This document shows positions 1-7,209 of a stretch of DNA of 51,492 nucleotides, one piece after another. Within the stretch, counting starts at the first letter, position 1, and the number at the start of each line of letters is the position of its first letter. Source of the DNA: CAIZGX01 sp964385405 (GTDB lineage: Bacteria > Bacteroidota > Bacteroidia > Flavobacteriales_D > Sanyastnellaceae). A program made the position numbers and the translations under genes. Where the stretch lies: positions 1-51,492 of the forward strand of contig CAYLOT010000019.1 in NCBI GenBank assembly GCA_964385405.1, in the 5' to 3' direction. The notes under the pieces were generated by a model. It was not told where the DNA came from and searched no databases. It saw only the letters and a program-made list of their open reading frames with translations.

Positions 1-425
1 CCGTATTTGCGCGTGAGCTTGGCACGTTCAACAAAGAGCTCTTCGCCATCTTTTAGGCTTAACGAATTCACAATGCATTTGCCTTGTGCGCATTGAAGTC
101 CGGCTTCAATAATTTCCCATTTCGAAGAGTCAATCATAAGCGGAACCCTTGAGATGTCTGGCTCTGCGGCTAAGAGATTCAGGAAGGTGCGCATGGCTTC
201 AACACCGTCGATTAGGGCATCGTCCATGTTAATGTCGAGGATAACCGAACCGCTTTCGACTTGCTCACGTGCAATGGCAATGGCCTTCACGTAGTCTTTT
301 TCTTGAATGGCTCGTTTGAATTGAATAGACCCGGCAACGTTCGTGCGTTCACCGATGTTAATGAAGTTGACTTGCGATTCAATGCGAACCACTTCGAGTC
401 CGGAGAGGAAAAGTGTGTTAGTCAT
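1..425 (-). CDS. metH: Methionine synthase, pterin-binding part (MetH2), partial
   Basis: The 3' end lies beyond the window edge. About 141 N-terminal residues are visible on the minus strand. They match the methyltetrahydrofolate (pterin)-binding domain of cobalamin-dependent methionine synthase, with INIGERTNVAGS near the start, then DINMDDALIDG and MIDSSKWEIIEAGLQC. The protein starts directly at this domain, so the homocysteine-binding module sits in the separate gene upstream. The start ATG (425-423) overlaps the stop of that gene by 8 nt, indicating translational coupling and subunits of one split enzyme. The cobalamin-binding and activation domains should follow off-window but cannot be seen. 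A split MetH is familiar from Bacteroidota. The SAM-I riboswitch upstream of the first gene probably controls both. Confidence 0.93.
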   Translation of the reverse strand, partial: MTNTLFLSGLEVVRIESQVNFINIGERTNVAGSIQFKRAIQEKDYVKAIAIAREQVESGSVILDINMDDALIDGVEAMRTFLNLLAAEPDISRVPLMIDSSKWEIIEAGLQCAQGKCIVNSLSLKDGEELFVERAKLTRKY

Positions 426-1434
426 TGTTCGAAGAGTTATGAATAAGTGAGTGCAACGCTTGAATGTGTGCAGGCGAGGTGCCGCAGCATCCGCCAATGA
501 TGCGGAGTTCAGGTTGATTCAAGAATGGTTGAATTTTGTCGCGGAATGTTTCTGCGCTTTCGTCGTATCCGCCCATGGCATTGGGTAACCCTGCATTCGG
601 ATAGGCGCTCAAGTGCGCGTTGGTGAAGGCTTTCAGGGCAAGAACTTGCGGAAGTAATTGTTCTGCACCTAATGCGCAATTGAATCCAATGCTGAATAAC
701 GGAACATGTTCCAAGGAGACCGCAAACGCAGCAGCGGTTTGTCCGCTCAGTGTTCTTCCCGCTAAATCGGTAATGGTTCCGCTGGCCATAATGGCAATGT
801 CGCCATTCGGATTTTCTTTGGTTATTGCTGAAAGGTTTCGGTCTTCAAGTACATCGAGAATGGCGTGGAATGCGGCTTTTGCGTTAAGTGTATCGAAAAT
901 TGTTTCAACCAGCAAAGCATCAACACCACCGTCGAGCAGTCCTTCCACTTGTTCGCGGTAGGCACTTTTTAGTTCGTTGTAATTCACCGCACGAAACTCG
1001 GGCCGTTCAACATCTGGAGAGAGTGAACACGTTTTCGAAGTAGGACCAATAGCTCCAGCGACGAATGCTGGTAAGGCATTTGGATGTTCTTGTTGGAATT
1101 TATTTCGTGCATTCACTGCCACTTTCGCTGCTGCTACATTGAGTTCGTAGGCGAGATGTGAGAGACCGTAATCTTCAAGCGAAATGCGTTGCGCGTTGAA
1201 GGTATTGGTTTCAATGATGTTCGCTCCGGCCTCGAGATAGTTGAGGTGAATGCGTTCAATGAAATGCGGACGAGTGATGCACAGCACGTCGTTGTTGCCT
1301 TTCAGTGAGGAAGGGTGATCTTTAAAATCACCTCCGCGATAATCTTCTTCTTGCAAATTCAACAATTGAATTTGTGTGCCCATGGCACCGTCGAGAAGTA
1401 AAATGTATTTTGAAATTTCGTCTTGTATTCCCAT
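418..1434 (-). CDS. metH: Homocysteine S-methyltransferase domain of split methionine synthase (MetH1)
   Basis: This 338-residue protein is the zinc-dependent homocysteine-binding barrel of methionine synthase. It shows LLLDGAMGTQIQ near the N terminus, GANIIETNTFNA, and the three zinc-ligand cysteines at about Cys253 (GFNC) and Cys316-Cys317 (GGCCGTSP). It would present homocysteine for methylation by the methyl-cobalamin formed on the partner encoded by the overlapping downstream gene. The open frame extends upstream to 1521, but that extension lies inside the SAM riboswitch aptamer. The ATG at 1434 is therefore chosen; it gives the family-typical start (MGIQDEISKYILLLDGAMGT). The last codons overlap the next gene by 8 nt. 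Expression is probably shut down when S-adenosylmethionine is abundant. Confidence 0.93.
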   Translation of the reverse strand: MGIQDEISKYILLLDGAMGTQIQLLNLQEEDYRGGDFKDHPSSLKGNNDVLCITRPHFIERIHLNYLEAGANIIETNTFNAQRISLEDYGLSHLAYELNVAAAKVAVNARNKFQQEHPNALPAFVAGAIGPTSKTCSLSPDVERPEFRAVNYNELKSAYREQVEGLLDGGVDALLVETIFDTLNAKAAFHAILDVLEDRNLSAITKENPNGDIAIMASGTITDLAGRTLSGQTAAAFAVSLEHVPLFSIGFNCALGAEQLLPQVLALKAFTNAHLSAYPNAGLPNAMGGYDESAETFRDKIQPFLNQPELRIIGGCCGTSPAHIQALHSLIHNSSNND

Positions 1435-1480
1435 AGCGTGTGTTGCACTGCCCAATGGGACGGAAGTGAAAACTTCCTTG

Positions 1481-1581
1481 CTTATCTCCCCTCGAAACGG
1501 TTTCGAGGTAGGAATTGGCACCCTGCTTTACCGGGTTGCCAAGACATCTAAGGGCCTATTCCCTCCGTCTTTCTGGATAAG
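1481..1581 (-). promoter_or_regulatory. SAM-I (S-box) riboswitch aptamer upstream of metH
   Basis: Read on the minus strand, the segment has the conserved S-box landmarks in order. These are CTTATCCAGA, GGAGGGAATAGGCCC, GATGTCTTGGCAACC, then GGTGCCAATTCC and the closing GATAAG. The outer P1 stem pairs CTTATC (1581-1576) with GATAAG (1486-1481). A second small hairpin (GGAAGT-tttc-ACTTCC, 1462-1477) follows the aptamer and may belong to the expression platform. It has no U-run, so control may act on translation rather than termination. The position in front of the split methionine synthase genes fits feedback by S-adenosylmethionine. Confidence 0.92.
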
Positions 1582-1588
1582 TGCGGGG

Positions 1589-1618
1589 CAAATATAGGAA
1601 TAGAATGTTGCAACGCAA
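1589..1618 (-). promoter_or_regulatory. Bacteroidota-type promoter for the metH riboswitch transcript
   Basis: On the minus strand there is TATATTTG (1596-1589), an exact TAnnTTTG -7 element, with TTG at 1618-1616 separated from it by 19 nt. This is the layout known for Bacteroidota housekeeping promoters. Transcription would begin at about 1583, just before the riboswitch P1 stem (1581), which independently supports both calls. Confidence 0.75.
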
Positions 1619-1636
1619 CGAATGTTTTCAACGAAT

Positions 1637-1704
1637 GCCTTTCAGGCGAATACTTCGCGAGGGCAACAAGCGTTGCGAGGGTCCTACGGACGAGGGTCTT
1701 CGAC
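1637..1704. repeat. Mini-hairpin array with GAGG spacers
   Basis: Short self-complementary units follow one another. GCC-tttca-GGC (1637-1647) is followed by GAGG (1659-1662), then GCAAC-aagc-GTTGC (1663-1676). Next come GAGG (1677-1680), GTCC-tac-GGAC (1681-1691), GAGG (1692-1695) and GTC-ttc-GAC (1696-1704). The spacer is constant while the stems differ but remain paired. The array lies just upstream of the metH promoter, between divergent genes. Similar arrays with other spacers occur at 10.7, 19.5 and 27.9 kb. No known repeat family was recognised. Confidence 0.6.
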
Positions 1705-1862
1705 GATTCGAATAACGCAGTTCCAATTACGCAATAGGAATTATGAAATAGGAATTACCTAGTACGATTAAAACCAAAGGTTTTCCAAAAGTGCATTTAA
1801 TGGTTAGATCGGTTTAATTTTCTTCCTGGATTCGAATAATAAATTGAAGGTGAATCATAATA
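1705..1862. other. Intergenic sequence without recognised gene
   Basis: This is AT-rich spacer between the metH promoter region and the DUF6671 gene. It contains a small direct repeat of AATAGGAATTA (starting at 1733 and 1748). No ORF, RNA gene or terminator was recognised here. Confidence 0.5.
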
Positions 1863-1906
1863 GATATTAATGAATTTCATTTAAACAATAAATGAAAATT
1901 AATATC
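1863..1906. repeat. Long imperfect inverted repeat upstream of DUF6671 gene
   Basis: The arms GATATTAAT (1863-1871) and TTTCATTTA (1875-1883) are mirrored by TAAATGAAA (1889-1897) and ATTAATATC (1898-1906). They enclose a 5-nt loop, with a 3-nt bulge on the left arm. The 18 bp of pairing and the lack of a T-run suggest an operator or leader structure rather than an intrinsic terminator. It ends 50 nt before the start codon at 1956. Confidence 0.5.
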
Positions 1907-1955
1907 ATCTTCATGGCATCTTTGTTTGAAGTCGTGATAGTTCAAACAAGGAAAA

Positions 1956-2804
1956 ATGATAGTGTCAGATTGGTGTGGGCAGCAAATGATTGTGGCGAGC
2001 AGCCATAAAAAGGAAAAAGTAATTGCGCCATTATTTTCAGAACATTTGGGTATTCAAAGTAGCGTGTTACCTGAGTTCGATACAGATCAATTTGGAACAT
2101 TTTCAGGTGAAGTTGAGAGGAAGGGAAATTCTATAGAAACTGCAAGATTAAAATGTGAAAGAGCAATTGAAATGTCGGGTCTGTCAATGGCAATCGCAAG
2201 TGAAGGTACGTTCGGCCCTCATCCTCATATAGGCTTTGTTCCAGTTGATGAAGAGTTGATATTCTTTCTCGATCGCAAGAATAACATAGAAGCCTCCTTC
2301 AGAGAGATGAGTTTAAAAACCAATTATGGATTCACGGAAACGAGTGATTGGTTAGATGTTGAGGCCTTTGCTGAAAAGTCAATGTTTCCAAGTCATGCGC
2401 TAATAGTTTCAAGTTCCGATTCATCTGAAGCGATTTTCGTGAAAGGCATTCAGTCGTGGGATATTCTTAGATCAAGTTTCAATGATTTGAATAACAGTGG
2501 CCGAGTCGTTAAAATTCAGACAGATATGAGAGCTATGTACAACCCAACTCGAATGCAGGTGATAGAAACTGCTGTGCTCGGTTTGGTTAATCAACTGAAG
2601 AGATGTTGCGATAAATGCGGTTTTCCAAATTTTCACATCAAAGAAGTGAAGCGCGGACTTCCTTGCGAGTTATGCGGTTTTCCAACCCCATCTGTTTTGG
2701 CTTATGTTTTTCGATGCGAGCATTGCGATTTCGTTAAAGAGGATTTTTTTCCTAATGGAAAGCGTATGGAACAAGCCATGTATTGTGATTGCTGCAATCC
2801 TTAA
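1956..2804 (+). CDS. DUF6671-like protein with C-terminal zinc ribbons
   Basis: This 282-residue soluble protein resembles the DUF6671 family; the assignment is from memory of the pattern. Visible features are an N-terminal block around VIAPLFSEHLG, the signature FGTFSGEVER at about residues 48-57, and ASEGTFGPHPHIGFVP at about 87-102. The C-terminal third carries four CxxC-type pairs (CDKCGFP, CELCGFP, CEHCDF, CDCC), which look like two zinc ribbons. The molecular function is unknown. It is followed after 30 nt by dihydroorotase on the same strand, so co-transcription is likely. A long inverted repeat lies upstream. The start at ATG 1956 is the first in frame; Met11 is a less likely alternative because the family block begins right after it. 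Confidence 0.75.
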   Translation: MIVSDWCGQQMIVASSHKKEKVIAPLFSEHLGIQSSVLPEFDTDQFGTFSGEVERKGNSIETARLKCERAIEMSGLSMAIASEGTFGPHPHIGFVPVDEELIFFLDRKNNIEASFREMSLKTNYGFTETSDWLDVEAFAEKSMFPSHALIVSSSDSSEAIFVKGIQSWDILRSSFNDLNNSGRVVKIQTDMRAMYNPTRMQVIETAVLGLVNQLKRCCDKCGFPNFHIKEVKRGLPCELCGFPTPSVLAYVFRCEHCDFVKEDFFPNGKRMEQAMYCDCCNP

Positions 2805-2834
2805 CACGATAAGTGATAAATAAATAATTTCATC

Positions 2835-4175
2835 ATGAAAAAGAAAATATTAAAGAACGGGAGTTTAGTAAGCGACGGTGTAATTCAAGAAGGCGATTTG
2901 TTGATTGTTGATAATCGAATAGAGCAGATAGGTGGGATAATCGATAGTTGCAACGCTTTAGAGTTGGATTGTACGGGTTTGCATATTCTTCCTGGGGTAA
3001 TTGACGGGCACGTTCATTTTCGTGAACCAGGACTTACACACAAGGGTACGATTTATTCAGAATCACGGGCAGCTCTCCAGGGTGGGGTGACTTCGTTTAT
3101 AGACATGCCCAACACCCTTCCGCATACTGTGTCAGTTGAAAGACTTCATGAAAAATATAGCATTGCAGAGCAAAGTTCATGGATTAACTATGGGTTTCTC
3201 TTGGGAATAAGCGCAGACAATTATAAAGATTTGATTAATGCTGATTTTGAGGGTTTGCTTGGGTTAACGGATGATGGTCTATACTTCGAAAATGCTAATA
3301 GTTTGCTCTGTGATAGGGAAGATGTTCTTGATTATGTTTTGGCGAATTCGAATCATCTCCTAGCCATTCACTCGGAAGATTCAGATACAATAAATGATAA
3401 CATTGAAAAATATAGACGCGCTTTTGGAAATGAAATTCCATTTGATGCGCATGGAAAAATTCGTTCAGCCGAGGCATGTTATAAATCAACGAAGACTGCA
3501 GTAGATATAGCAAGAAAGCACAATGCGAGACTGCATATTTTGCATTTAACTTCAGGAGCGGAGTGTGAGTTGTTCGATAAAGGAGAAGATATTCTGAAGA
3601 AGAGAATTACTACTGAGGTTTGTCCGCAGAATCTGTGGTTTAATGAGAACGACTACGCTAAACTGGGTTCAAAAATAAAATGGAATCCCTCGATCAAAAG
3701 TGAGAAGGATAGACGGGCGCTTTTAATGGCCTTGAATAACGATCAAATAGATATGGTTGTTACGGATCATGCCCCTCATTTGAAAATAGAGAAAGAAGGG
3801 GGGTATTTGAACGCAATTTCAGGAGCACCTATGATACAACATAGTCTTCAGGTGATGCTTGAATTGTATCTAAAGGGAGAAATCGCACTAGAGAAGCTCG
3901 TTACAAAACTTTGCCACAATCCAGCTTTGTTATACGGGATTGAATCAAGAGGTTTTTTACGAGAGGGGTATTACGCTGATGTTGTTTGTGTTGATACGAA
4001 TAGACCATTTTATGTTCAAGCAAGCAATGTGGCCTCTCAGTGCAGGTGGAGTCCTTTGGAGGGCCAAGAGTTTCGTTCTAGCGTGATTCATGCGTTTGTA
4101 AATGGAAGTTGGTCGCTGAAGAATCAATCGATTCAGAATGAAAGAGAAGTTCGTCCACTTCTCAGAAAGAATTAA
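2835..4175 (+). CDS. pyrC: Dihydroorotase
   Basis: This 446-residue enzyme catalyses the reversible cyclisation of N-carbamoyl-L-aspartate to dihydroorotate in pyrimidine synthesis. The amidohydrolase fold is clear. It has the metal-binding GHVHFREPGLTHKG at about residues 58-71, then FIDMPNT, and later histidines in LAIHSEDSD and LHILHLTSG. The catalytic aspartate region is VTDHAPH, and GAPMIQHSLQ closes the active site. The HVHFREPG form and length match the longer class I type common in Bacteroidota, rather than the roughly 350-residue E. coli type. It lies 30 nt downstream of the DUF6671 gene and probably shares its transcript. Confidence 0.93.
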   Translation: MKKKILKNGSLVSDGVIQEGDLLIVDNRIEQIGGIIDSCNALELDCTGLHILPGVIDGHVHFREPGLTHKGTIYSESRAALQGGVTSFIDMPNTLPHTVSVERLHEKYSIAEQSSWINYGFLLGISADNYKDLINADFEGLLGLTDDGLYFENANSLLCDREDVLDYVLANSNHLLAIHSEDSDTINDNIEKYRRAFGNEIPFDAHGKIRSAEACYKSTKTAVDIARKHNARLHILHLTSGAECELFDKGEDILKKRITTEVCPQNLWFNENDYAKLGSKIKWNPSIKSEKDRRALLMALNNDQIDMVVTDHAPHLKIEKEGGYLNAISGAPMIQHSLQVMLELYLKGEIALEKLVTKLCHNPALLYGIESRGFLREGYYADVVCVDTNRPFYVQASNVASQCRWSPLEGQEFRSSVIHAFVNGSWSLKNQSIQNEREVRPLLRKN

Positions 4176-4221
4176 TTGGTTGAAGTCCATTCCACTTATT
4201 TTTGTTTCAAATTAGATTGAA

Positions 4222-5220
4222 ATGGACAGAAAGAAATTCATTGTAAGTACAGCGCTCGCCGCAGTTGGGGCATTTTTTGTTTCGAAGATCAGTGGGGTAG
4301 ATGGGAAGAATGAGAAACAGAATGAGAAAGAGAATGAGAATGAGGTTTCTGGATTGAGAGGAGTGGAAGGTGTATTTTCTCCAACCAACAGACACATGGT
4401 GGGAAATGGATTCAAGGTCATGAATTTTTATCCGAATGGAAAGGGATTTGAAGAGCGCATGTCGCCTTTCTTTTTATTGGATTTCAACGCTGAAGTGAAT
4501 TTTCCTCCTTCTGAGATTTCGCAAGGAGTGGGTGTTCATCCGCACAGAGGAATTGAGACGGTGACTTTTGCATACAAAGGTTCTGTTGAACATCATGACA
4601 GTAAAGGCAATCACGGTATTATTGGTCCAGGTGACATTCAATGGATGACCGCAGGCGGAGGAGTTCTTCACAAGGAGTATCACGAGCAAACGTTTAATCG
4701 CACAGGTGGCGCTTTTGAGATGATTCAGTTATGGATTAACCTTCCAAAGAAACACAAGTTTGCTCCTGCGAAATACCAGAGCATTGTTCATGCGGATAAG
4801 CCGAAATTCTCGCTTTCAAATAACGGAGGAGAGGTGCACGTGGTATCCGGAGAGTTTAAAGGAGTGAATGGAATAGCTTCAACGTTTTCTCCGATTCACA
4901 TGTACGATGTTCATTTGAACGAAGGCGGGTTTGTAGATTTTGAATTACCTGCGAATTACAATTCAGGGTTGTTGTTGGTTGACGGAGAGTTGGAAGTGAA
5001 TGGAACGGCAGTGCCAGAGAATCATTATCTGCAGTTTAAAAATGAAGCTGGAGCCATTCACATTTCAGCAAAGAAAAAATCAATCATCCTTGTGCTCAGC
5101 GGTGAACCGTTGAACGAACCGTACGTTGCCTATGGCCCGTTCGTTATGAACACCGAACAAGAGATTCGTGAAGCCATTGAAGATTATAATGCCGGTAAGT
5201 TCGGGTTTTTGGCGGATTGA
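4222..5220 (+). CDS. Pirin-family bicupin protein with N-terminal signal/anchor
   Basis: This 332-residue protein has the pirin/quercetinase cupin fold. The putative metal ligands are visible as His106 and His108 in GVHPHRG, and His150 and Glu152 in LHKEYHE, with the expected spacing. Pirins bind iron; some oxidise quercetin and others act as regulators, so the substrate here is unknown. Most pirins are cytoplasmic. This one instead begins with a hydrophobic segment (MDRKKF then VSTALAAVGAFFV), suggesting export or membrane anchoring. A Tat route is possible, but the pair is RK rather than RR. A low-complexity Asn/Glu/Lys linker (about residues 28-40), encoded by degenerate GAATGAGAA-type repeats, connects it to the cupin. 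It is probably a single gene; the following gene is convergent. Confidence 0.85.
   Translation: MDRKKFIVSTALAAVGAFFVSKISGVDGKNEKQNEKENENEVSGLRGVEGVFSPTNRHMVGNGFKVMNFYPNGKGFEERMSPFFLLDFNAEVNFPPSEISQGVGVHPHRGIETVTFAYKGSVEHHDSKGNHGIIGPGDIQWMTAGGGVLHKEYHEQTFNRTGGAFEMIQLWINLPKKHKFAPAKYQSIVHADKPKFSLSNNGGEVHVVSGEFKGVNGIASTFSPIHMYDVHLNEGGFVDFELPANYNSGLLLVDGELEVNGTAVPENHYLQFKNEAGAIHISAKKKSIILVLSGEPLNEPYVAYGPFVMNTEQEIREAIEDYNAGKFGFLAD
4306..4345 (+). repeat. Short degenerate tandem repeat inside the pirin gene
   Basis: Units of AATGAG with AAACAG or AAAGAG interruptions repeat about four times in frame. They encode the Asn/Glu/Lys-rich linker after the signal segment. The periods are 6 and 12 nt, so length changes would keep the reading frame. 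This argues against phase variation and for a flexible linker. Confidence 0.5.
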
Positions 5221-5248
5221 AGAAATGAATAGGCTGCAACGAAATATG

Positions 5249-6130
5249 TTAGCGTAGAAGTTTTTGTAGTTGTTTGATTTTTTGCCAATTGCCGTGAGTA
5301 TCTTTTTTAAATAAAAAAGTCTCGCTAAATCCCGACAATCCTATTCCAGAGGAGTTCTGATATATAACTTCATTTTCAGAAATCCAATCGAATCCGTGGC
5401 TTGATTTATCTTTTTCCCCAATGATAAGATTTTCCAAAAATATTCCATGCCAACGTTTGCTTCCTTTTATTGTGCTTTTCCATTCAGATGCAATTTTGTT
5501 TACTGCTTCTCCTTTTCTGTATTGACCGACTTCCTCGAGGAAGTTGATTGATTTTACACAAAAATTCTTATCGGAGGTTTTAATTACATCAAATTTCACC
5601 CCGAGATAATCAAAAATGCTGAAATCAATTGTGAAAAAATTACTATTGAAATACCAACTGTCAATTATACTATCGCTAGGAATGTCCTTAGTTAAAATAT
5701 GTGTTAATTGAGAGCAGGTCTTGAAATGATGTGGTACTATTTTTTTCTTCTGTACCAAATGAAAAACGGCTAGGGCTTGTTTTACACCTGATGAAAGGTT
5801 TAAATGTGCTACTTTATCTACGATAAATACGCATTGTTTGTGAACGATATATTGATTAATTATATCATTCAAATCGCTCTCAAGCTCCTTGGCCCATTTT
5901 TGATTAAAATCTCGAGGTAAATTAGCCTTGATGTTTTCATGAATTTGTGATAACTCTATATTTTTTGCGAGGTTGTTAAATTCGAAGACTGCGTTAAGTT
6001 GCTCAAAGTCTTCTCGACTGAGTTGCGAAGCTCTAAGTTTGTGATGAAGTTTTTCTAAATAATCTAACGAATTGTGAAATAGGATGTTATCTGTGTCTTC
6101 AGAGTTAGAGTGGATTTTAGACTGATTCAT
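5249..6130 (-). CDS. Unknown protein, third gene of accessory cassette
   Basis: This 293-residue protein is not recognised. It is soluble, rich in Lys, Asn and Ile, and has no signal peptide or membrane segment. The N-terminal half (about residues 15-110) looks helical. The C-terminal part contains a conserved-looking SGIGLSGFSETFLF stretch and a basic tail ending in KQLQKLLR. It starts 6 nt after the stop of the preceding gene (6137-7207) and is the last gene of a tightly packed three-gene unit that begins with a UDG-like protein. By eye its base composition is more AT-rich than the flanking housekeeping genes, which fits acquired DNA. It could be an effector or partner in that unit; nothing in the sequence shows which. 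Confidence 0.75.
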   Translation of the reverse strand: MNQSKIHSNSEDTDNILFHNSLDYLEKLHHKLRASQLSREDFEQLNAVFEFNNLAKNIELSQIHENIKANLPRDFNQKWAKELESDLNDIINQYIVHKQCVFIVDKVAHLNLSSGVKQALAVFHLVQKKKIVPHHFKTCSQLTHILTKDIPSDSIIDSWYFNSNFFTIDFSIFDYLGVKFDVIKTSDKNFCVKSINFLEEVGQYRKGEAVNKIASEWKSTIKGSKRWHGIFLENLIIGEKDKSSHGFDWISENEVIYQNSSGIGLSGFSETFLFKKDTHGNWQKIKQLQKLLR

Positions 6131-6136
6131 TGAAGT

Positions 6137-7207
6137 TTAAATGATCTGAGCAGTTATTTCTTCAGCAATTTTTAAGTAATCTACACTTGAATCCATTGAA
6201 ATTCCAAAGTATTGTCCACTTAGTGTTACATCGTTTTTATAGTCGTCGGATGAACAATCAATTCCATACAATACAGCAATCAATTCATCACATAGTTCAA
6301 GAATCCAATCGCTGCCATATTCGTAACCTGAGTCTTCAACAAATCGAGAATATCCCAGTGATTGCGACGCGATGAATTCGGCAATCATTTCAGGATCTTC
6401 CATTTCAGAAAGCCTGTTAATTACTGAGTATAAATACGCTGGATAGTATAGCTTAAAGTCTAACGATTCAATATTTTCAATTGCCTCATATTCGAGAATT
6501 ATATCAATTAAATTTTGAGATTGAAGTTTCTCCTTTAATTCTGAGGCATCTTCCGAAAGAGAAAATGCAACGTCGTAATCCTCTTTTGAATATTCAAAAG
6601 ACAAGACGAAATCTTCATCACGATTGGCATGTCCACGTGATGACAAAGTTTCAAAAATCTTACCTGCTCCGTAATACAAATGGGAAACAGATAACCCACT
6701 TTCTATAAAATTGTCTATAATGTCTAAATTAGTTTCGTTTTTTCGATTTTCTTTGAGTGTTTGAACGAAACTCCTTGGGAAATTGTTGTCAAATTCTATT
6801 TTCAATCCAACGACATTGGTTGTGTCAGAAGAGTTATTTGAATTGGAGGAGTTCCCTTCTTCAAGATTATCTGGAGTGCTTTGAGGTTGAATTTTGTACC
6901 CTAGAGATTGAGCCAATTCGATGAAGCCTTTGCAGTTTTTTCCCCATTGGTTGGATACTACAGCTACAATACCATTTTTAATTTTAAGTGGTTGGCGTAT
7001 GTTAAAGTGTTTCTCTGTTTTAACCTCAGATTCTAATCGAATAAATCCTTTACTTCCTTGTATTTCATCGGGAAAGGTTCGTTGCATATCTTCGAAACTC
7101 GGATTGTTTTTTTCTACCCAATCCTTTACTATGGTAAATACTAAATTTCGTTTGTTTAGGTTTTTTCCTAATCCTTCTACATTGTACTTGGTGAAATCTT
7201 TTGCCAT
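6137..7207 (-). CDS. Unknown two-part protein, middle gene of accessory cassette
   Basis: This 356-residue protein has two visible parts. Residues 1-90 form a compact module with FEDMQRTFPDEIQGSKGF and VVSNQWGKNCKGFIELAQSLGYKI. From memory, similar FPD..QGS...NQWG...F...A..LGY modules precede catalytic or effector domains in restriction and other accessory proteins, so a winged-helix-like recognition role is possible. A Ser/Asn-rich linker (about 105-125) leads to an acidic C-terminal domain of about 220 residues that was not recognised. Its start follows the UDG-like gene by 2 nt, and the next gene begins 6 nt after its stop, so the three proteins are probably made together. No catalytic motif was recognised. 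Confidence 0.75.
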   Translation of the reverse strand: MAKDFTKYNVEGLGKNLNKRNLVFTIVKDWVEKNNPSFEDMQRTFPDEIQGSKGFIRLESEVKTEKHFNIRQPLKIKNGIVAVVSNQWGKNCKGFIELAQSLGYKIQPQSTPDNLEEGNSSNSNNSSDTTNVVGLKIEFDNNFPRSFVQTLKENRKNETNLDIIDNFIESGLSVSHLYYGAGKIFETLSSRGHANRDEDFVLSFEYSKEDYDVAFSLSEDASELKEKLQSQNLIDIILEYEAIENIESLDFKLYYPAYLYSVINRLSEMEDPEMIAEFIASQSLGYSRFVEDSGYEYGSDWILELCDELIAVLYGIDCSSDDYKNDVTLSGQYFGISMDSSVDYLKIAEEITAQII

Positions 7208-7209
7208 GA

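Noticed and set aside
1462..1477. Intrinsic terminator after the SAM riboswitch
   Set aside because: The GGAAGT/ACTTCC hairpin has no U-run, so termination is not supported; translational control is more likely.
4306..4345. Phase-variable repeat in the pirin gene
   Set aside because: Units are 6 and 12 nt long and degenerate, so slippage would not shift the frame.
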